Origin: Rasiella rasia
GTDB lineage: Bacteria > Bacteroidota > Bacteroidia > Flavobacteriales > Flavobacteriaceae
Assembly: GCF_011044175.1 (NCBI RefSeq)
Contig: NZ_CP049057.1
Coordinates: 3,269,501 to 3,333,500, forward strand
Length of the DNA stretch: 64,000 nucleotides
Reading direction: 5' to 3'
How positions within the stretch are numbered: the stretch's first letter is position 1; each line of letters begins with the position of its first letter. This document shows, one piece after another, positions 52,506 through 61,646 of the stretch. A program made the position numbers and the translations under genes. Under the pieces are notes generated by a model. It was not told the origin of the DNA. It did not search any database and worked only from the letters and a program-made list of their open reading frames with translations.

Positions 52506-52877
52506 ATGAATCTTACTCTCATATTGTCGTTAATAATTATAGGTCTTTTGGCTGGTATTTTAAGTGGATTTATGGGTGTTGGTGGAGGTGTGGTTATGAT
52601 TCCGTTGATGTTGCTTTTTTTGGGTTACGATCAACACCAAGCACAAGGATTAAGTTTGGCAGTTCTAGCCGTTCCTGTAACTTTTGTGGCAGCATATACC
52701 TATCATACAGGGGGACATCCTATTAATTGGAAGTATGCATTAATAATTGCTGCTTGTTTTGTAATTGGGGGGTATATAGGCTCTAAATTCGCTGTACGGA
52801 TAGATCAGGGCGTACTTAAAAAGATTTTTGCCACAATTTTGGTGATAGCTGCTATAAAGCTTTTCTTCGGAAAGTAA
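52506..52877 (+). CDS. TauE/SafE-family membrane protein, half-size
   Basis: 123 residues from the ATG at 52506 (TTG at 52497 possible). The family motif GGGVVMIPLMLL follows a first helix with GILSGFMGVG, and four helices are predicted (about 5-25, 30-50, 65-90, 98-120). Typical TauE/SafE transporters have about 250 residues and two such repeats, so this one equals a single repeat and would need to dimerise. It starts 24 bp after the transglycosylase gene and may be cotranscribed. It may export small organic or sulphur anions, by family only. Confidence 0.75.
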   Translation: MNLTLILSLIIIGLLAGILSGFMGVGGGVVMIPLMLLFLGYDQHQAQGLSLAVLAVPVTFVAAYTYHTGGHPINWKYALIIAACFVIGGYIGSKFAVRIDQGVLKKIFATILVIAAIKLFFGK

Positions 52878-52918
52878 TAGTAAAACGTAAGCGGTTACTA
52901 GTATTATAGCTAGGAAGT

Positions 52919-53656
52919 CTAATTTTTATCTACTCCTATAACTTCTAGACTTGTTTCTATAGTCACCGTGCGGTGTAATAGTTGCACTCCTGCATAGAAA
53001 GCTGTATAGTTATCATCGAAAGATGTCTGGTAGTCGGTATGGTAGGGATGAATTACTGTTCTACGAATATCGATAATTTTCTTATTTTCATCAAGTAAAT
53101 AACAAGTTGGAAGCCCTAGGGTGTGTTTCATATCTTTTACAATATCTACACTTTTATTTTCTAGTTCATCTACGTAGATAACTTGTATGTTGCTACTAAA
53201 GTCTTTAGATGCTTTTCTAGCATTCTTTTTTGTGTCCCAATAAAGAACTACAAAGTCTATGTTTTTGCCGTATGTATGTGCAATTTCGTTTAGTGCTGGT
53301 ATGGTGCCAGATCCAGGTGTACACCAAGAAGCGGTACTAAGCAGTATCATTGGCTTTTTGAAATCGTTAAACTCAATCTGCTTTCCAGAACGTTTTTTTA
53401 CTTTAAAATTGTCTAAATATGTGTTTAAGATAACGTGCGTTACAAGGGAGTCGTATAAGAAATCTGCACGTACATAATCTTGGTCATGATAGGCCAATTG
53501 CGATTGTTTTACATACTTATTGATATTCTTTGTAATCTCTTGAGAGAACATTGGTTTAACAAGTGTATCTTTAGAAGTCACAGGAGCATTCAACGTGTCT
53601 TGAGAAAACGCTGAAAAAGAAATTAAGAATGTAAGAAGAAGTAATTTTCTACTCAT
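52919..53656 (-). CDS. Secreted TlpA-like thioredoxin-fold protein lacking the second active-site cysteine
   Basis: 245 residues with a signal peptide (ending SAFSQ, about residue 19). The thioredoxin-like domain covers about 95-215: KPMILLSTASWCTPGSGTIPALN (the active site is W-C-T-P-G in place of W-C-x-x-C), a cis-Pro in GLPTCYLLD, and the usual VVLYWDT strand. With one cysteine it cannot form the normal intramolecular disulphide, so it may act as a monothiol reductase, an isomerase-type or a binding protein. The last 30 residues are unassigned. The -7 box TACCTTTG lies at 53694-53701 on the minus strand. Confidence 0.78.
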   Translation of the reverse strand: MSRKLLLLTFLISFSAFSQDTLNAPVTSKDTLVKPMFSQEITKNINKYVKQSQLAYHDQDYVRADFLYDSLVTHVILNTYLDNFKVKKRSGKQIEFNDFKKPMILLSTASWCTPGSGTIPALNEIAHTYGKNIDFVVLYWDTKKNARKASKDFSSNIQVIYVDELENKSVDIVKDMKHTLGLPTCYLLDENKKIIDIRRTVIHPYHTDYQTSFDDNYTAFYAGVQLLHRTVTIETSLEVIGVDKN

Positions 53657-53800
53657 ATCATCTATTTACACTTATTAGTCTTGCAAAGGTAGAAAAGGTT
53701 GGCAATGAGCCACTTACTTTTAGATGAAAGGTACAAAAAATTCGATAAAGAGGTGAGAAATTATACGATAATTCTTACGTGTAAGAAAAAGTTGTAGCTA

Positions 53801-54376
53801 TTATCGACGACTTCGTCTTCCAGCTCTAGCACTTTGTTGACCAAATTGTTGCCTTGGCATTGATGCGCGCTTCATTTGTTGCTTCATCATCTTAATTTGT
53901 TCATCCATCATATTGTGTTTGTCTAACTTCTTGGCTTCTGCAAGTAAAATCTCAGCTTCACGTTTTCTACCTTTAGTCATTGCAACACCTGCAAGATTTA
54001 ATTTTGCCATAGCAAGATCTGCATCCATACTAAGCCCTAACTCGATAGCTTTCTTGAAATATTTTTCGGCTTCATTCATATTGGTTTGTGATACCATTAA
54101 GCCATTCAGATAATTATAATAACCCTCTTGTTTTCTAACAAGCGAAGCTTTAGGGTTCTTAATCCTATCCAGCCATTTCTTAGCACCTTCAAAGTCTTGC
54201 TTTCTTAACCTTAAAAAAGCTAATAGGATGATTTCATTTTTAAAATATAGGAAGAAAAATATAAGGGAAAGCAAAACATACATAATGCCATTTCCAATAT
54301 TTCCTTCAGTAAATTGCCATACACTTAGGCCTAAAACACCAACACCTAGAATTAATTTTATATTTTTATTGAACAT
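53801..54376 (-). CDS. Membrane protein with TPR-like repeats
   Basis: 191 residues. Two short transmembrane helices (about 7-25 and 30-50) are followed by a helical TPR-like region (about 60-150: QDFEGAKKWLDRIKNP, NEAEKYFKKAIELGLS, GRKREAEILLAEAKKLD). A basic, Arg/Gln-rich tail closes it (about 165-191). It likely holds protein partners at the membrane. A perfect -7 box TACCTTTG lies 22 bp upstream on the minus strand. Confidence 0.7.
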   Translation of the reverse strand: MFNKNIKLILGVGVLGLSVWQFTEGNIGNGIMYVLLSLIFFFLYFKNEIILLAFLRLRKQDFEGAKKWLDRIKNPKASLVRKQEGYYNYLNGLMVSQTNMNEAEKYFKKAIELGLSMDADLAMAKLNLAGVAMTKGRKREAEILLAEAKKLDKHNMMDEQIKMMKQQMKRASMPRQQFGQQSARAGRRSRR

Positions 54377-54398
54377 GTATTTTTTATTTTAAGGGCTA

Positions 54399-54406
54399 CA
54401 AAGGTA
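54399..54406 (-). promoter_or_regulatory. -7 promoter element of the TPR protein gene
   Basis: TACCTTTG on the minus strand, 22 bp before the ATG at 54376, matches TAnnTTTG exactly. Confidence 0.45.
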
Positions 54407-54505
54407 ACTATTTCTTGGAAGATGGCTTGTAAATCGCCTATTTGAAAGCATCTTATTGTCATTTTTTTTAATTGAAAAATCTTTTTAATTATTTTCATTT
54501 TTACA

Positions 54506-54536
54506 TTTGTCTAGCATAAAAAAGATTGTATATTTG
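54506..54536 (+). promoter_or_regulatory. Promoter of rpmH (both elements exact)
   Basis: TTTG (54506-54509), a 19-nt spacer and TATATTTG (54529-54536) match the Bacteroidota consensus exactly. Predicted start about 54543, giving a leader of about 56 nt. Confidence 0.85.
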
Positions 54537-54598
54537 CACCCGACTTTTAACACAGGTCTAATTAATTTAATTTTTCAGAAGAATTAACCCTAGTTACA

Positions 54599-54760
54599 AT
54601 GAGCAAGAGAACATTTCAGCCATCAAAGAGAAAAAGAAGAAATAAGCACGGTTTTAGAGAGCGTATGGCTTCTGTAAACGGACGCAAGGTATTGGCTGCC
54701 CGTAGAGCAAAGGGTAGAAAAAAGATATCTGTTTCTTCTGAACCACGTCACAAAAAATAA
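54599..54760 (+). CDS. rpmH: 50S ribosomal protein L34
   Basis: 53 residues, short, very basic: [19 protein letters not shown], then [20 protein letters not shown], ending SSEPRHKK. These are the invariant L34 motifs (TFQPS, HGFRxRM, GRKVLxxRRxKGR). It has an exact promoter upstream and a strong terminator downstream, so it is monocistronic. carB follows beyond the terminator. Confidence 0.97.
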   Translation: MSKRTFQPSKRKRRNKHGFRERMASVNGRKVLAARRAKGRKKISVSSEPRHKK

Positions 54761-54778
54761 TGTTGATAAGTCATACAT

Positions 54779-54816
54779 AAAAAGGGTGTTGTTTTTTAAC
54801 AACACCCTTTTTTTAT
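54779..54816 (+). terminator. Intrinsic terminator after rpmH
   Basis: AAAGGGTGTTG pairs with CAACACCCTTT around a short T/A loop, followed by seven T. Confidence 0.92.
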
Positions 54817-54861
54817 ACCCATACGCATAGTAATTTTACAGCATCTTAAAAGTTTATAGAA

Positions 54862-57714
54862 ATGCCAAAAAAGGAACACATAAAATCTATTCTTATTATA
54901 GGCTCTGGCCCCATAATTATTGGTCAGGCGTGCGAATTTGATTATTCAGGATCACAATCATTGCGATCGCTACGAGAAGATGGTATAGAAACCATTTTAA
55001 TTAATAGCAACCCCGCAACTATCATGACAGATCCATCTATGGCAGATCATGTGTACCTATTGCCGTTAACTACAAAGTCTATTGTTAAGATTTTAAAAGA
55101 GCACCCACAAATTGATGCTGTATTGCCTACTATGGGTGGGCAGACAGCACTTAACTTGTGTATTGAAGCCGACGATAAGGGAATCTGGAAAGATTTCGAT
55201 ATAGACATTATTGGTGTAGATATAGCGGCTATTAATATTACAGAAGATAGAGAGCAGTTTAGAACGTTAATGGAAGAAATAGGTGTTCCTATGGCTCCAC
55301 AAGCAACAGCGACGTCTTACTTAGAGGGTAAAGAAATAGCGCAGGAGTTTGGATTTCCTTTGGTAATTAGAGCATCTTATACCCTAGGTGGTGCTGGAGC
55401 ATCGATTGTATACAAACCAGAAGATTTTGATGAGTTGCTTACGCGCGGATTAGAAATCTCACCTATTCATGAGGTTATGATTGATAAGGCGATGATGGGC
55501 TGGAAAGAATACGAACTGGAATTACTGCGTGATAATAATGACAACGTGGTTATTATTTGTACTATCGAAAATATGGACCCCATGGGGATTCATACGGGAG
55601 ATTCTATCACAGTTGCACCAGCAATGACCTTGAGTGATCGTACTTTCCAACGTATGCGAGATATGGCTATACATATGATGCGTAGCATTGGGGACTTTGC
55701 AGGAGGTTGTAATGTACAGTTTGCTGTAAGTCCAGATGAAAAGGAAGAAATAATTGCTATAGAAATAAACCCACGTGTTTCTCGTTCGTCTGCATTAGCC
55801 TCAAAAGCTACTGGATATCCAATCGCAAAGATTGCCGCAAAGCTGGCAATAGGTTATAACTTAAATGAGCTGGATAACCAGATAACTAAATCTACTTCGG
55901 CTTTATTCGAGCCAACTTTAGATTATGTTATTGTAAAAATACCAAGATGGAACTTTGATAAGTTTGAGGGCTCAGACAGAACGTTAGGCTTACAGATGAA
56001 AGCAGTAGGTGAGGTGATGGGTATTGGGCGCTCATTTCAAGAAGCCCTGCACAAAGCCACACAATCGTTAGAAATTAAAAGAAACGGTCTTGGTGCAGAT
56101 GGTAAAAGTTATACCAACTACGATCAAATCATTGACAAACTAACCAACGCAAGTTGGGATCGTGTGTTTGTAATTTATGACGCCATACAATTAGGTATAC
56201 CATTAAGTCGTATCCACGAAATCACCAAAATTGATATGTGGTTCTTGCGTCAATACGAAGAGCTTTACCTTTTAGAAAAAGAAATTTCAAGTTTTACCTT
56301 AGATACGCTTCCTAGAGAACTCTTACTTGAAGCAAAACAAAAAGGCTACGGAGATCGTCAAATCGCACACATGCTAAAATGTTTAGAAAGTGAAGTATAC
56401 AGAAAGCGTGAAGAACTTAATATACAGCGTGTTTATAAGCTGGTAGATACTTGTGCGGCAGAATTTAAAGCTGAAACTCCCTACTATTACTCAACGTTTG
56501 AAAATGAAGTTGAAACAGCGGACGGAAATCGCTTTGTTGAAAACGATAGTATCGTTACCGAAAAGAAGAAAATTATTGTTTTAGGTTCTGGACCAAATCG
56601 TATTGGCCAAGGAATTGAATTTGATTACTGTTGTGTGCACGGAGTGCTAGCAGCTGCAGAATGTGGCTACGAAACCATCATGATTAATTGTAACCCTGAA
56701 ACTGTTTCTACCGATTTTGATGTGGCAGACAAGTTATACTTTGAACCTGTTTTCTGGGAGCACATTTACGATATTATTCGTCACGAAAAGCCAGAAGGTG
56801 TGATTGTTCAATTAGGTGGACAAACTGCATTAAAACTTGCTGAGAAACTAGAGCGCTATGGAATCAAAATCATGGGTACAAGTTTTGAAGCTCTTGATTT
56901 GGCCGAAGATAGAGGAAGTTTTTCTTCAATACTCAAAGAAAACAACATTCCCTATCCAGAATTTGGTGTTGCAGAAACAACCGAAGAAGCTCTTCAATTG
57001 GCAGACGAGCTAGACTTTCCATTGCTTATTAGACCTTCATACGTGTTGGGTGGACAAGGCATGAAAATTGTAATCAATAAAAAAGAACTTGAGGAGCATG
57101 TGGTAGATTTACTTCGGAAAATTCCGAATAACAAACTCTTGTTAGACCATTATCTAGATGGCGCCATAGAAGCCGAAGCAGATGCTATTTGCGACGGTGA
57201 AAATGTTTACATAATTGGTATCATGGAACATATTGAGCCATGTGGTGTGCACTCTGGAGATAGTAATGCTACACTACCACCATTTAATCTTGGAGATTTA
57301 GTCCTTCAGCAAATAAAAGATCATACTAAGAATATCGCGCTTGCATTAAATACCGTTGGTCTAATTAATGTACAATTTGCTATTAAAGATGATAAGGTTT
57401 ATATCATTGAAGCTAATCCTAGAGCTTCTAGAACCGTTCCTTTTATTGCAAAAGCGTATAAAGAGCCTTACGTAAATTATGCAACTAAGGTAATGTTGGG
57501 AGAAAAGAAGGTAATCGATTTCGATTTCAACCCACAACTTAAAGGGTACGCTATTAAACAGCCGGTCTTTAGCTTTAATAAATTCCCGAATGTGAATAAG
57601 CAATTAGGACCTGAAATGAAAAGTACCGGAGAGAGTATTCTATTTATAGATAGTCTTAAAGACGATGAATTTTACGAGCTTTACTCAAGAAGAAAAATGT
57701 ATCTGAGCAAATAA
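54862..57714 (+). CDS. carB: Carbamoyl-phosphate synthase large subunit, short form
   Basis: 950 residues. It makes carbamoyl phosphate from ammonia (supplied by CarA), bicarbonate and two ATP for pyrimidine and arginine synthesis. Both homologous synthase halves are intact: the biotin-carboxylase-like ATP-grasp units at about 1-400 (SGPIIIGQACEFDYSG, RASYTLGGAGASIV) and about 550-930 (SGPNRIGQGIEFDYCCVH, RPSYVLGGQGMKIV), joined by the oligomerisation region. The C-terminal regulatory MGS domain (about 135 residues) of E. coli CarB is missing; the protein ends cleanly at KMYLSK. carA is not in the window. Confidence 0.95.
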   Translation: MPKKEHIKSILIIGSGPIIIGQACEFDYSGSQSLRSLREDGIETILINSNPATIMTDPSMADHVYLLPLTTKSIVKILKEHPQIDAVLPTMGGQTALNLCIEADDKGIWKDFDIDIIGVDIAAINITEDREQFRTLMEEIGVPMAPQATATSYLEGKEIAQEFGFPLVIRASYTLGGAGASIVYKPEDFDELLTRGLEISPIHEVMIDKAMMGWKEYELELLRDNNDNVVIICTIENMDPMGIHTGDSITVAPAMTLSDRTFQRMRDMAIHMMRSIGDFAGGCNVQFAVSPDEKEEIIAIEINPRVSRSSALASKATGYPIAKIAAKLAIGYNLNELDNQITKSTSALFEPTLDYVIVKIPRWNFDKFEGSDRTLGLQMKAVGEVMGIGRSFQEALHKATQSLEIKRNGLGADGKSYTNYDQIIDKLTNASWDRVFVIYDAIQLGIPLSRIHEITKIDMWFLRQYEELYLLEKEISSFTLDTLPRELLLEAKQKGYGDRQIAHMLKCLESEVYRKREELNIQRVYKLVDTCAAEFKAETPYYYSTFENEVETADGNRFVENDSIVTEKKKIIVLGSGPNRIGQGIEFDYCCVHGVLAAAECGYETIMINCNPETVSTDFDVADKLYFEPVFWEHIYDIIRHEKPEGVIVQLGGQTALKLAEKLERYGIKIMGTSFEALDLAEDRGSFSSILKENNIPYPEFGVAETTEEALQLADELDFPLLIRPSYVLGGQGMKIVINKKELEEHVVDLLRKIPNNKLLLDHYLDGAIEAEADAICDGENVYIIGIMEHIEPCGVHSGDSNATLPPFNLGDLVLQQIKDHTKNIALALNTVGLINVQFAIKDDKVYIIEANPRASRTVPFIAKAYKEPYVNYATKVMLGEKKVIDFDFNPQLKGYAIKQPVFSFNKFPNVNKQLGPEMKSTGESILFIDSLKDDEFYELYSRRKMYLSK

Positions 57715-57734
57715 AATTTCAGTAGTAAAAATAG

Positions 57735-57767
57735 AAGCCCTGGTCGATTTAAGATTAGGGCTTTTTA
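57735..57767 (+). terminator. Intrinsic terminator after carB
   Basis: AAGCCCT (57735-57741) pairs with AGGGCTT (57757-57763) around a 15-base loop, followed by T's. It lies 20 bp past the carB stop and abuts the convergent gene. Confidence 0.7.
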
Positions 57768-58130
57768 CTTATTAAAGAACGGTGAAGGTTCTTCTTCTAC
57801 AGAATTAATAAAGTATTTAGTATCTCCCCAGAAAAAGAAAGTGCTGTAACGCTCTACGTAGCCTACTTTTACATAACGCCCTTGTAATTCGTTCATTTTA
57901 TCAATTACTTCTTCTTCGTTGTCTAATACTGAAAATTGAAAAATTTGAGCTCCGCTAATACCTTGGCTAATTTCTCCTTCCCAAGTTTTAAAAACCACAC
58001 CTTTATTGCTAAATTTAATAAGTTCCCCAGCACGAGTACCTTCACTATAAGGAACATAATACACAAAGGCAAAATATAGTAAATAGATTGCCAGCAAGCT
58101 TCCAAGGATAATAAAGAGAATTTTTTTCAT
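57765..58130 (-). CDS. Small single-pass membrane protein of unknown function
   Basis: 121 residues. One N-terminal transmembrane helix (about 3-25), then YSEGTRAGELIKFSNKGVVFKTWEGE, a conserved-looking pattern I associate with flavobacterial proteins often mislabelled as 6-phosphogluconate dehydrogenase. It is too short for that enzyme and lacks its motifs. Function unknown. It lies 29 bp downstream of the next small membrane protein gene. Confidence 0.6.
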   Translation of the reverse strand: MKKILFIILGSLLAIYLLYFAFVYYVPYSEGTRAGELIKFSNKGVVFKTWEGEISQGISGAQIFQFSVLDNEEEVIDKMNELQGRYVKVGYVERYSTFFFWGDTKYFINSVEEEPSPFFNK

Positions 58131-58159
58131 AAAATTAAGCCCAAGATGTTGGACGATGT

Positions 58160-58387
58160 TTAATTATAATCTTCAAAATTAGTATCTCTAATTTTAATAT
58201 ATGTTACAATGCAACAAGCAATTCCAATGAATAGAACAAATCCGCCTATGTACGGTAATGCTTCCGCCAAATTTTTTGAATTTTTTGATACTTCTAGCTC
58301 TGCAGAAATCATTACTAAACCACATATTACCGTGGCAAGGCTATATATGGCATAGCATAAAAGATCTAGTTTAATCAAAATTTTCAT
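58160..58387 (-). CDS. Small two-helix membrane protein
   Basis: 75 residues with two transmembrane helices (about 8-30 and 45-65). No family is recognised. Its start overlaps the rmuC end by 17 bp, so the two are translationally coupled. Confidence 0.55.
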   Translation of the reverse strand: MKILIKLDLLCYAIYSLATVICGLVMISAELEVSKNSKNLAEALPYIGGFVLFIGIACCIVTYIKIRDTNFEDYN

Positions 58388-59702
58388 CTTCTTCGGCTCG
58401 TTTTATTATTTTTTCGGGTAGTGACTTCTTAGCCTTGGCTCCCATCTTTTTTAATTTTTCTACACTGGTAATAAGATTTCCTCTTCCTTCAAATAATTTA
58501 TTCATGGCAGCTGCGTAATCACCTTTAGCATCATCTAGCTTTTTACCAACTCCCGTTAGATCTTTTATTAAGCCTTCAAACTTATCGTACAATGCGCCTG
58601 CTTGCCTAGAAATTTCGATAGCGTTACGCTGTTGTTTCTCGTTGGTCCACATGGTATCTATGGTACGTAATGTAGCTAGTAGTGTAGAAGGTGTTACTAT
58701 AATTATATTTTGTTCAAAAGCTTTATTGTAAATGGTGTTGTCTTTATTAATAGCAATGGCGAAGGCAGGTTCAATAGGTACAAAAAGCAGTACAAAATCT
58801 GGGCTTTCCATTTCGTAGAGGTCTTGGTAATTTTTACTACTAAGCTGATCTACATGGCGTTTTAGGCTAATAAGATGCTCTTTCAGTGCTTGGTCTCTTA
58901 GCACTTCATCTTCTTCGTTTACGTAACGTTCATAAGCAACTAGCGATACTTTACTATCTATCACCATTCGCTTATTATCTGGAAGATGTATTACTACATC
59001 GGGTAGTACTCGTTTGCCTTCAGCGGTGGTAAAACTATTCTGAACGAAGTATTCTCTATCTTTTTCGAGTCCGCTTTTTTCTAAAACTTTCTCTAACACT
59101 AATTCTCCCCAATTTCCTTGTATTTTAGAATCACCTTTTAAAGCCTTCGTTAAATTAGTTGCTTCTATAGACATCTGCTCATTGAGTTCTTTTAGGCCAA
59201 TTATTTGTTGGCGTAACATGGCATGCCTGTCTATACTTTCTTTATGGGTATCGTCTACTTTTTTCTCAAACTTCTCAATTTTTTCCTGAAGTGGTTTCAG
59301 AATAATATCGATATTATCTTTGTTTTGCTTTGTGAATTTGCTTGATTTTTCATCTAGAATTTTATTTGCAAGATTCTCAAACTCTTTCGTAAACTTTTCT
59401 TGTAGCTTTTCTACCTCGGCTTTTTGTTCTCTGTTTTTCTGTTCTAGATTGTCAAATTCTGCATTTCGGCGCACTAATTCTTTGTCGAGTACATCTTTTT
59501 CCTTCCTAATTATTTCACGTTCATTAAGCGCCGTAGTAAACCGCTCTTCTAACTTTTCTTGCTGAAAAATAGACTGCTGTAACCGCTCTTCTAGCTTTCC
59601 TGTTTCGTTTTTCATTTTTAAGCGCGCAAAGAGATTACCTATAAAGGCACCAACGAGCACACATATTGCTGCAAGGAGTAGAAATAGAAATGTTTCGTTC
59701 AA
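58371..59702 (-). CDS. rmuC: RmuC-family DNA recombination protein
   Basis: 443 residues. An N-terminal membrane helix (about 3-25), a long coiled coil (about 30-185), then the RmuC domain: KIQGNWGELVLEKVLEKSGL, LPDVVIHLPDNKRMVIDSKVSL, FVPIEPAFAIAINKD, and ATLRTIDTMWTNEKQQRNAIEI. RmuC restrains short-inverted-repeat recombination and has a nuclease-like core. The reading frame has no ATG upstream of the conserved part; TTG at 59702 is the likely start. Confidence 0.9.
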   Translation of the reverse strand: MNETFLFLLLAAICVLVGAFIGNLFARLKMKNETGKLEERLQQSIFQQEKLEERFTTALNEREIIRKEKDVLDKELVRRNAEFDNLEQKNREQKAEVEKLQEKFTKEFENLANKILDEKSSKFTKQNKDNIDIILKPLQEKIEKFEKKVDDTHKESIDRHAMLRQQIIGLKELNEQMSIEATNLTKALKGDSKIQGNWGELVLEKVLEKSGLEKDREYFVQNSFTTAEGKRVLPDVVIHLPDNKRMVIDSKVSLVAYERYVNEEDEVLRDQALKEHLISLKRHVDQLSSKNYQDLYEMESPDFVLLFVPIEPAFAIAINKDNTIYNKAFEQNIIIVTPSTLLATLRTIDTMWTNEKQQRNAIEISRQAGALYDKFEGLIKDLTGVGKKLDDAKGDYAAAMNKLFEGRGNLITSVEKLKKMGAKAKKSLPEKIIKRAEEDENFD

Positions 59703-59820
59703 GATAATAGTGGTATCTAAGTTGATAAATGTGCTATTTGAATAGCGACCTAATTGATGATACTAAGGTATTGAGAATTTGTTTTAATCTAAATGAAATA
59801 TTCAATTTTCGACAGAATTG

Positions 59821-60615
59821 TTAATTCTTTATTGAAAATCGTCCAGTCTTACTATCAAAAGCAATGGTATCTTCAGGAAATAGCGTGTTAAATGCGCCAG
59901 CTTCTATGAGTTTACAAGGGGTATCTATGATGACCACATCTTCCTGCATTACAAGCATGGTGTCACTAAGTTGTATGGCTAAATCTATTTCGTGCGTGGA
60001 AAATAAAATTGTTTTACCTAGCTGTTTTGTTAGTTGCTTCAACAATTTTAAAACATAAGCTCTATGGTACAAATCTAGATGTGTAGTGGGTTCGTCTAAA
60101 ATTATCAAAGGTGTATCTTGTGCCAACGCTCTGGCAATAGCCGCTCTTTGTAACTGCCCGTCGCTTAGTTCAAAACATTTCTTCTGGGCTAAAGACGCCG
60201 TGTCTGTAATGGTCATGGCGTGCTTTATTTTTTCAGTATCTTTTTCAGATAAGGAACCCATCCAATTGGTATGTGGTTGTCTTCCTAATGTCACCAATTC
60301 TGCAACGGTTAGGTTTTTTGAAGCAGGGGCTTCGGTTAGCACAACACTTAATTGTGTTGCAAGTTGCAGTGCTGTTTTTTCTGAAATAGCCTCACCATTA
60401 ATATATACGTTTCCAGATAAAATGGGTTGCATTCCGGCAAGACTACGAAGCAATGTAGATTTTCCTACGCCATTGGCACCTACCAAACCAACTAGTTGTC
60501 CAGCTGGCAACTGAAAGCTAATTTTTTTGGCAATAGTTGTATGATTTCTTTTGCTGAAATATCCTACCGAAAGATTTCGTGCCTCTAACATGATATGTTT
60601 TCCTTTGGCTGCCAT
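59821..60615 (-). CDS. btuD: ABC transporter ATPase, BtuD/FecE-like (probably vitamin B12)
   Basis: 264 residues. Walker A GANGVGKSTLLRSLAGMQ, signature LSDGQLQRAAIARA, Walker B TPLIILDEPTTHLD and the switch histidine (FSTHEIDL). It powers import through the permease encoded immediately upstream, whose stop overlaps its start by one base. A start at the internal ATG 60591 is possible. Vitamin B12 rather than siderophore specificity is inferred from the adjacent cobalamin riboswitch and receptor. Confidence 0.88.
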   Translation of the reverse strand: MAAKGKHIMLEARNLSVGYFSKRNHTTIAKKISFQLPAGQLVGLVGANGVGKSTLLRSLAGMQPILSGNVYINGEAISEKTALQLATQLSVVLTEAPASKNLTVAELVTLGRQPHTNWMGSLSEKDTEKIKHAMTITDTASLAQKKCFELSDGQLQRAAIARALAQDTPLIILDEPTTHLDLYHRAYVLKLLKQLTKQLGKTILFSTHEIDLAIQLSDTMLVMQEDVVIIDTPCKLIEAGAFNTLFPEDTIAFDSKTGRFSIKN

Positions 60616-61646
60616 TAGAACAATAGTTTTCGTTTACGTACCAGTAACCAAATAACAACCGGTGCTCCTAATAACGAAGTTATCGCATTAATTGGTAAGG
60701 TGTATTCACTATACGGGAGTTGCGCAACAGTATCACACAACAGCATTAAAATACTTCCACAGAGCATTACAGCGGGCAGCAATACAAAATGATTAGAGGT
60801 TTTAAAAAATTGTCTTGTAATATGTGGTACTGCCAAACCAACAAAAGCAATGGGGCCTACAAATGCAGTTATACCACCGGCTAAAAGACTTGTAGCAAGA
60901 ATTATAAAAATGGTAGTTCGTTTCATGCGTACCCCCATACTTTTGGCGTAGTTTTCTCCTAAGAGCAATGCGTTTAATGATTTACCGCTAGCAAACGCCA
61001 TTAAAATACCTAAAAGGCAAATAGCTGTCAAAATACCAACCCCGCTCCACGTTTGGTTTCCCAAACTTCCAAAGCTCCAGAAAATATATTGCTGTAATTT
61101 TTCAGCATTGGTAAAATATGATAAAACTGAGACTACCGCTGCTGTAACGCTTCCAAACATAAGACCAATAATTAGTATGGCCATGGTATCTTTTATTTTT
61201 AGGGTAACGGTGAGTACTGCCAACAGCACTAGAAAGCTACCTAGTGCAGAAGCTAAAACTAAACTCCATTGGCTCATAAGTGCTCCTCCAACAAAGCCAG
61301 TTAAAGAACCTGCCCCTAATATCAAAATAGCTACACCAAGACTTGCGCCACTGCTTAAGCCAAGAACAAAGGGACCTGCCAACGGATTCCGGAAAAGGGT
61401 TTGCATGAGTAACCCAGCGATTGCCAAGCCACTACCCGTAAGAACCGCGGTAAATGCTTTAGGCATTCTATAGTCGAGTAGAATAAAGTGCCATGTTTCT
61501 TTAGTGGTGTCACCCCCAAATAGCGTTGCTATTATTTCTTTAAAAGGGATGCTAACAGAACCTAGACTAATATTTACGAGAAACGATATAATGAGAAGTG
61601 CAAGAAGCATCCAAAAATAAGCGGTATGACTTCGTTTTAGGCTCAT
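60615..61646 (-). CDS. btuC: ABC transporter permease, BtuC/FecCD family
   Basis: 343 residues with about ten transmembrane helices. Family motifs are visible: FRNPLAGPFVLGLSSGASLGVAI (about 85-107), the ATPase-coupling region and the conserved FVGPIAFVGLAVPHITRQF (about 265-285). It forms the inner-membrane channel of the importer. It overlaps the btuF stop by one base upstream and btuD by one base downstream, so the three genes form a tight operon. Confidence 0.88.
   Translation of the reverse strand: MSLKRSHTAYFWMLLALLIISFLVNISLGSVSIPFKEIIATLFGGDTTKETWHFILLDYRMPKAFTAVLTGSGLAIAGLLMQTLFRNPLAGPFVLGLSSGASLGVAILILGAGSLTGFVGGALMSQWSLVLASALGSFLVLLAVLTVTLKIKDTMAILIIGLMFGSVTAAVVSVLSYFTNAEKLQQYIFWSFGSLGNQTWSGVGILTAICLLGILMAFASGKSLNALLLGENYAKSMGVRMKRTTIFIILATSLLAGGITAFVGPIAFVGLAVPHITRQFFKTSNHFVLLPAVMLCGSILMLLCDTVAQLPYSEYTLPINAITSLLGAPVVIWLLVRKRKLLF

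Noticed and set aside
54862-57714. CarB as a frameshifted or truncated gene
   Set aside because: The end is followed directly by a terminator and no leftover MGS-domain coding is found downstream in any frame.
60086-60514. Open frame on the plus strand opposite btuD
   Set aside because: Shadow of the ATPase gene; no recognisable domain.
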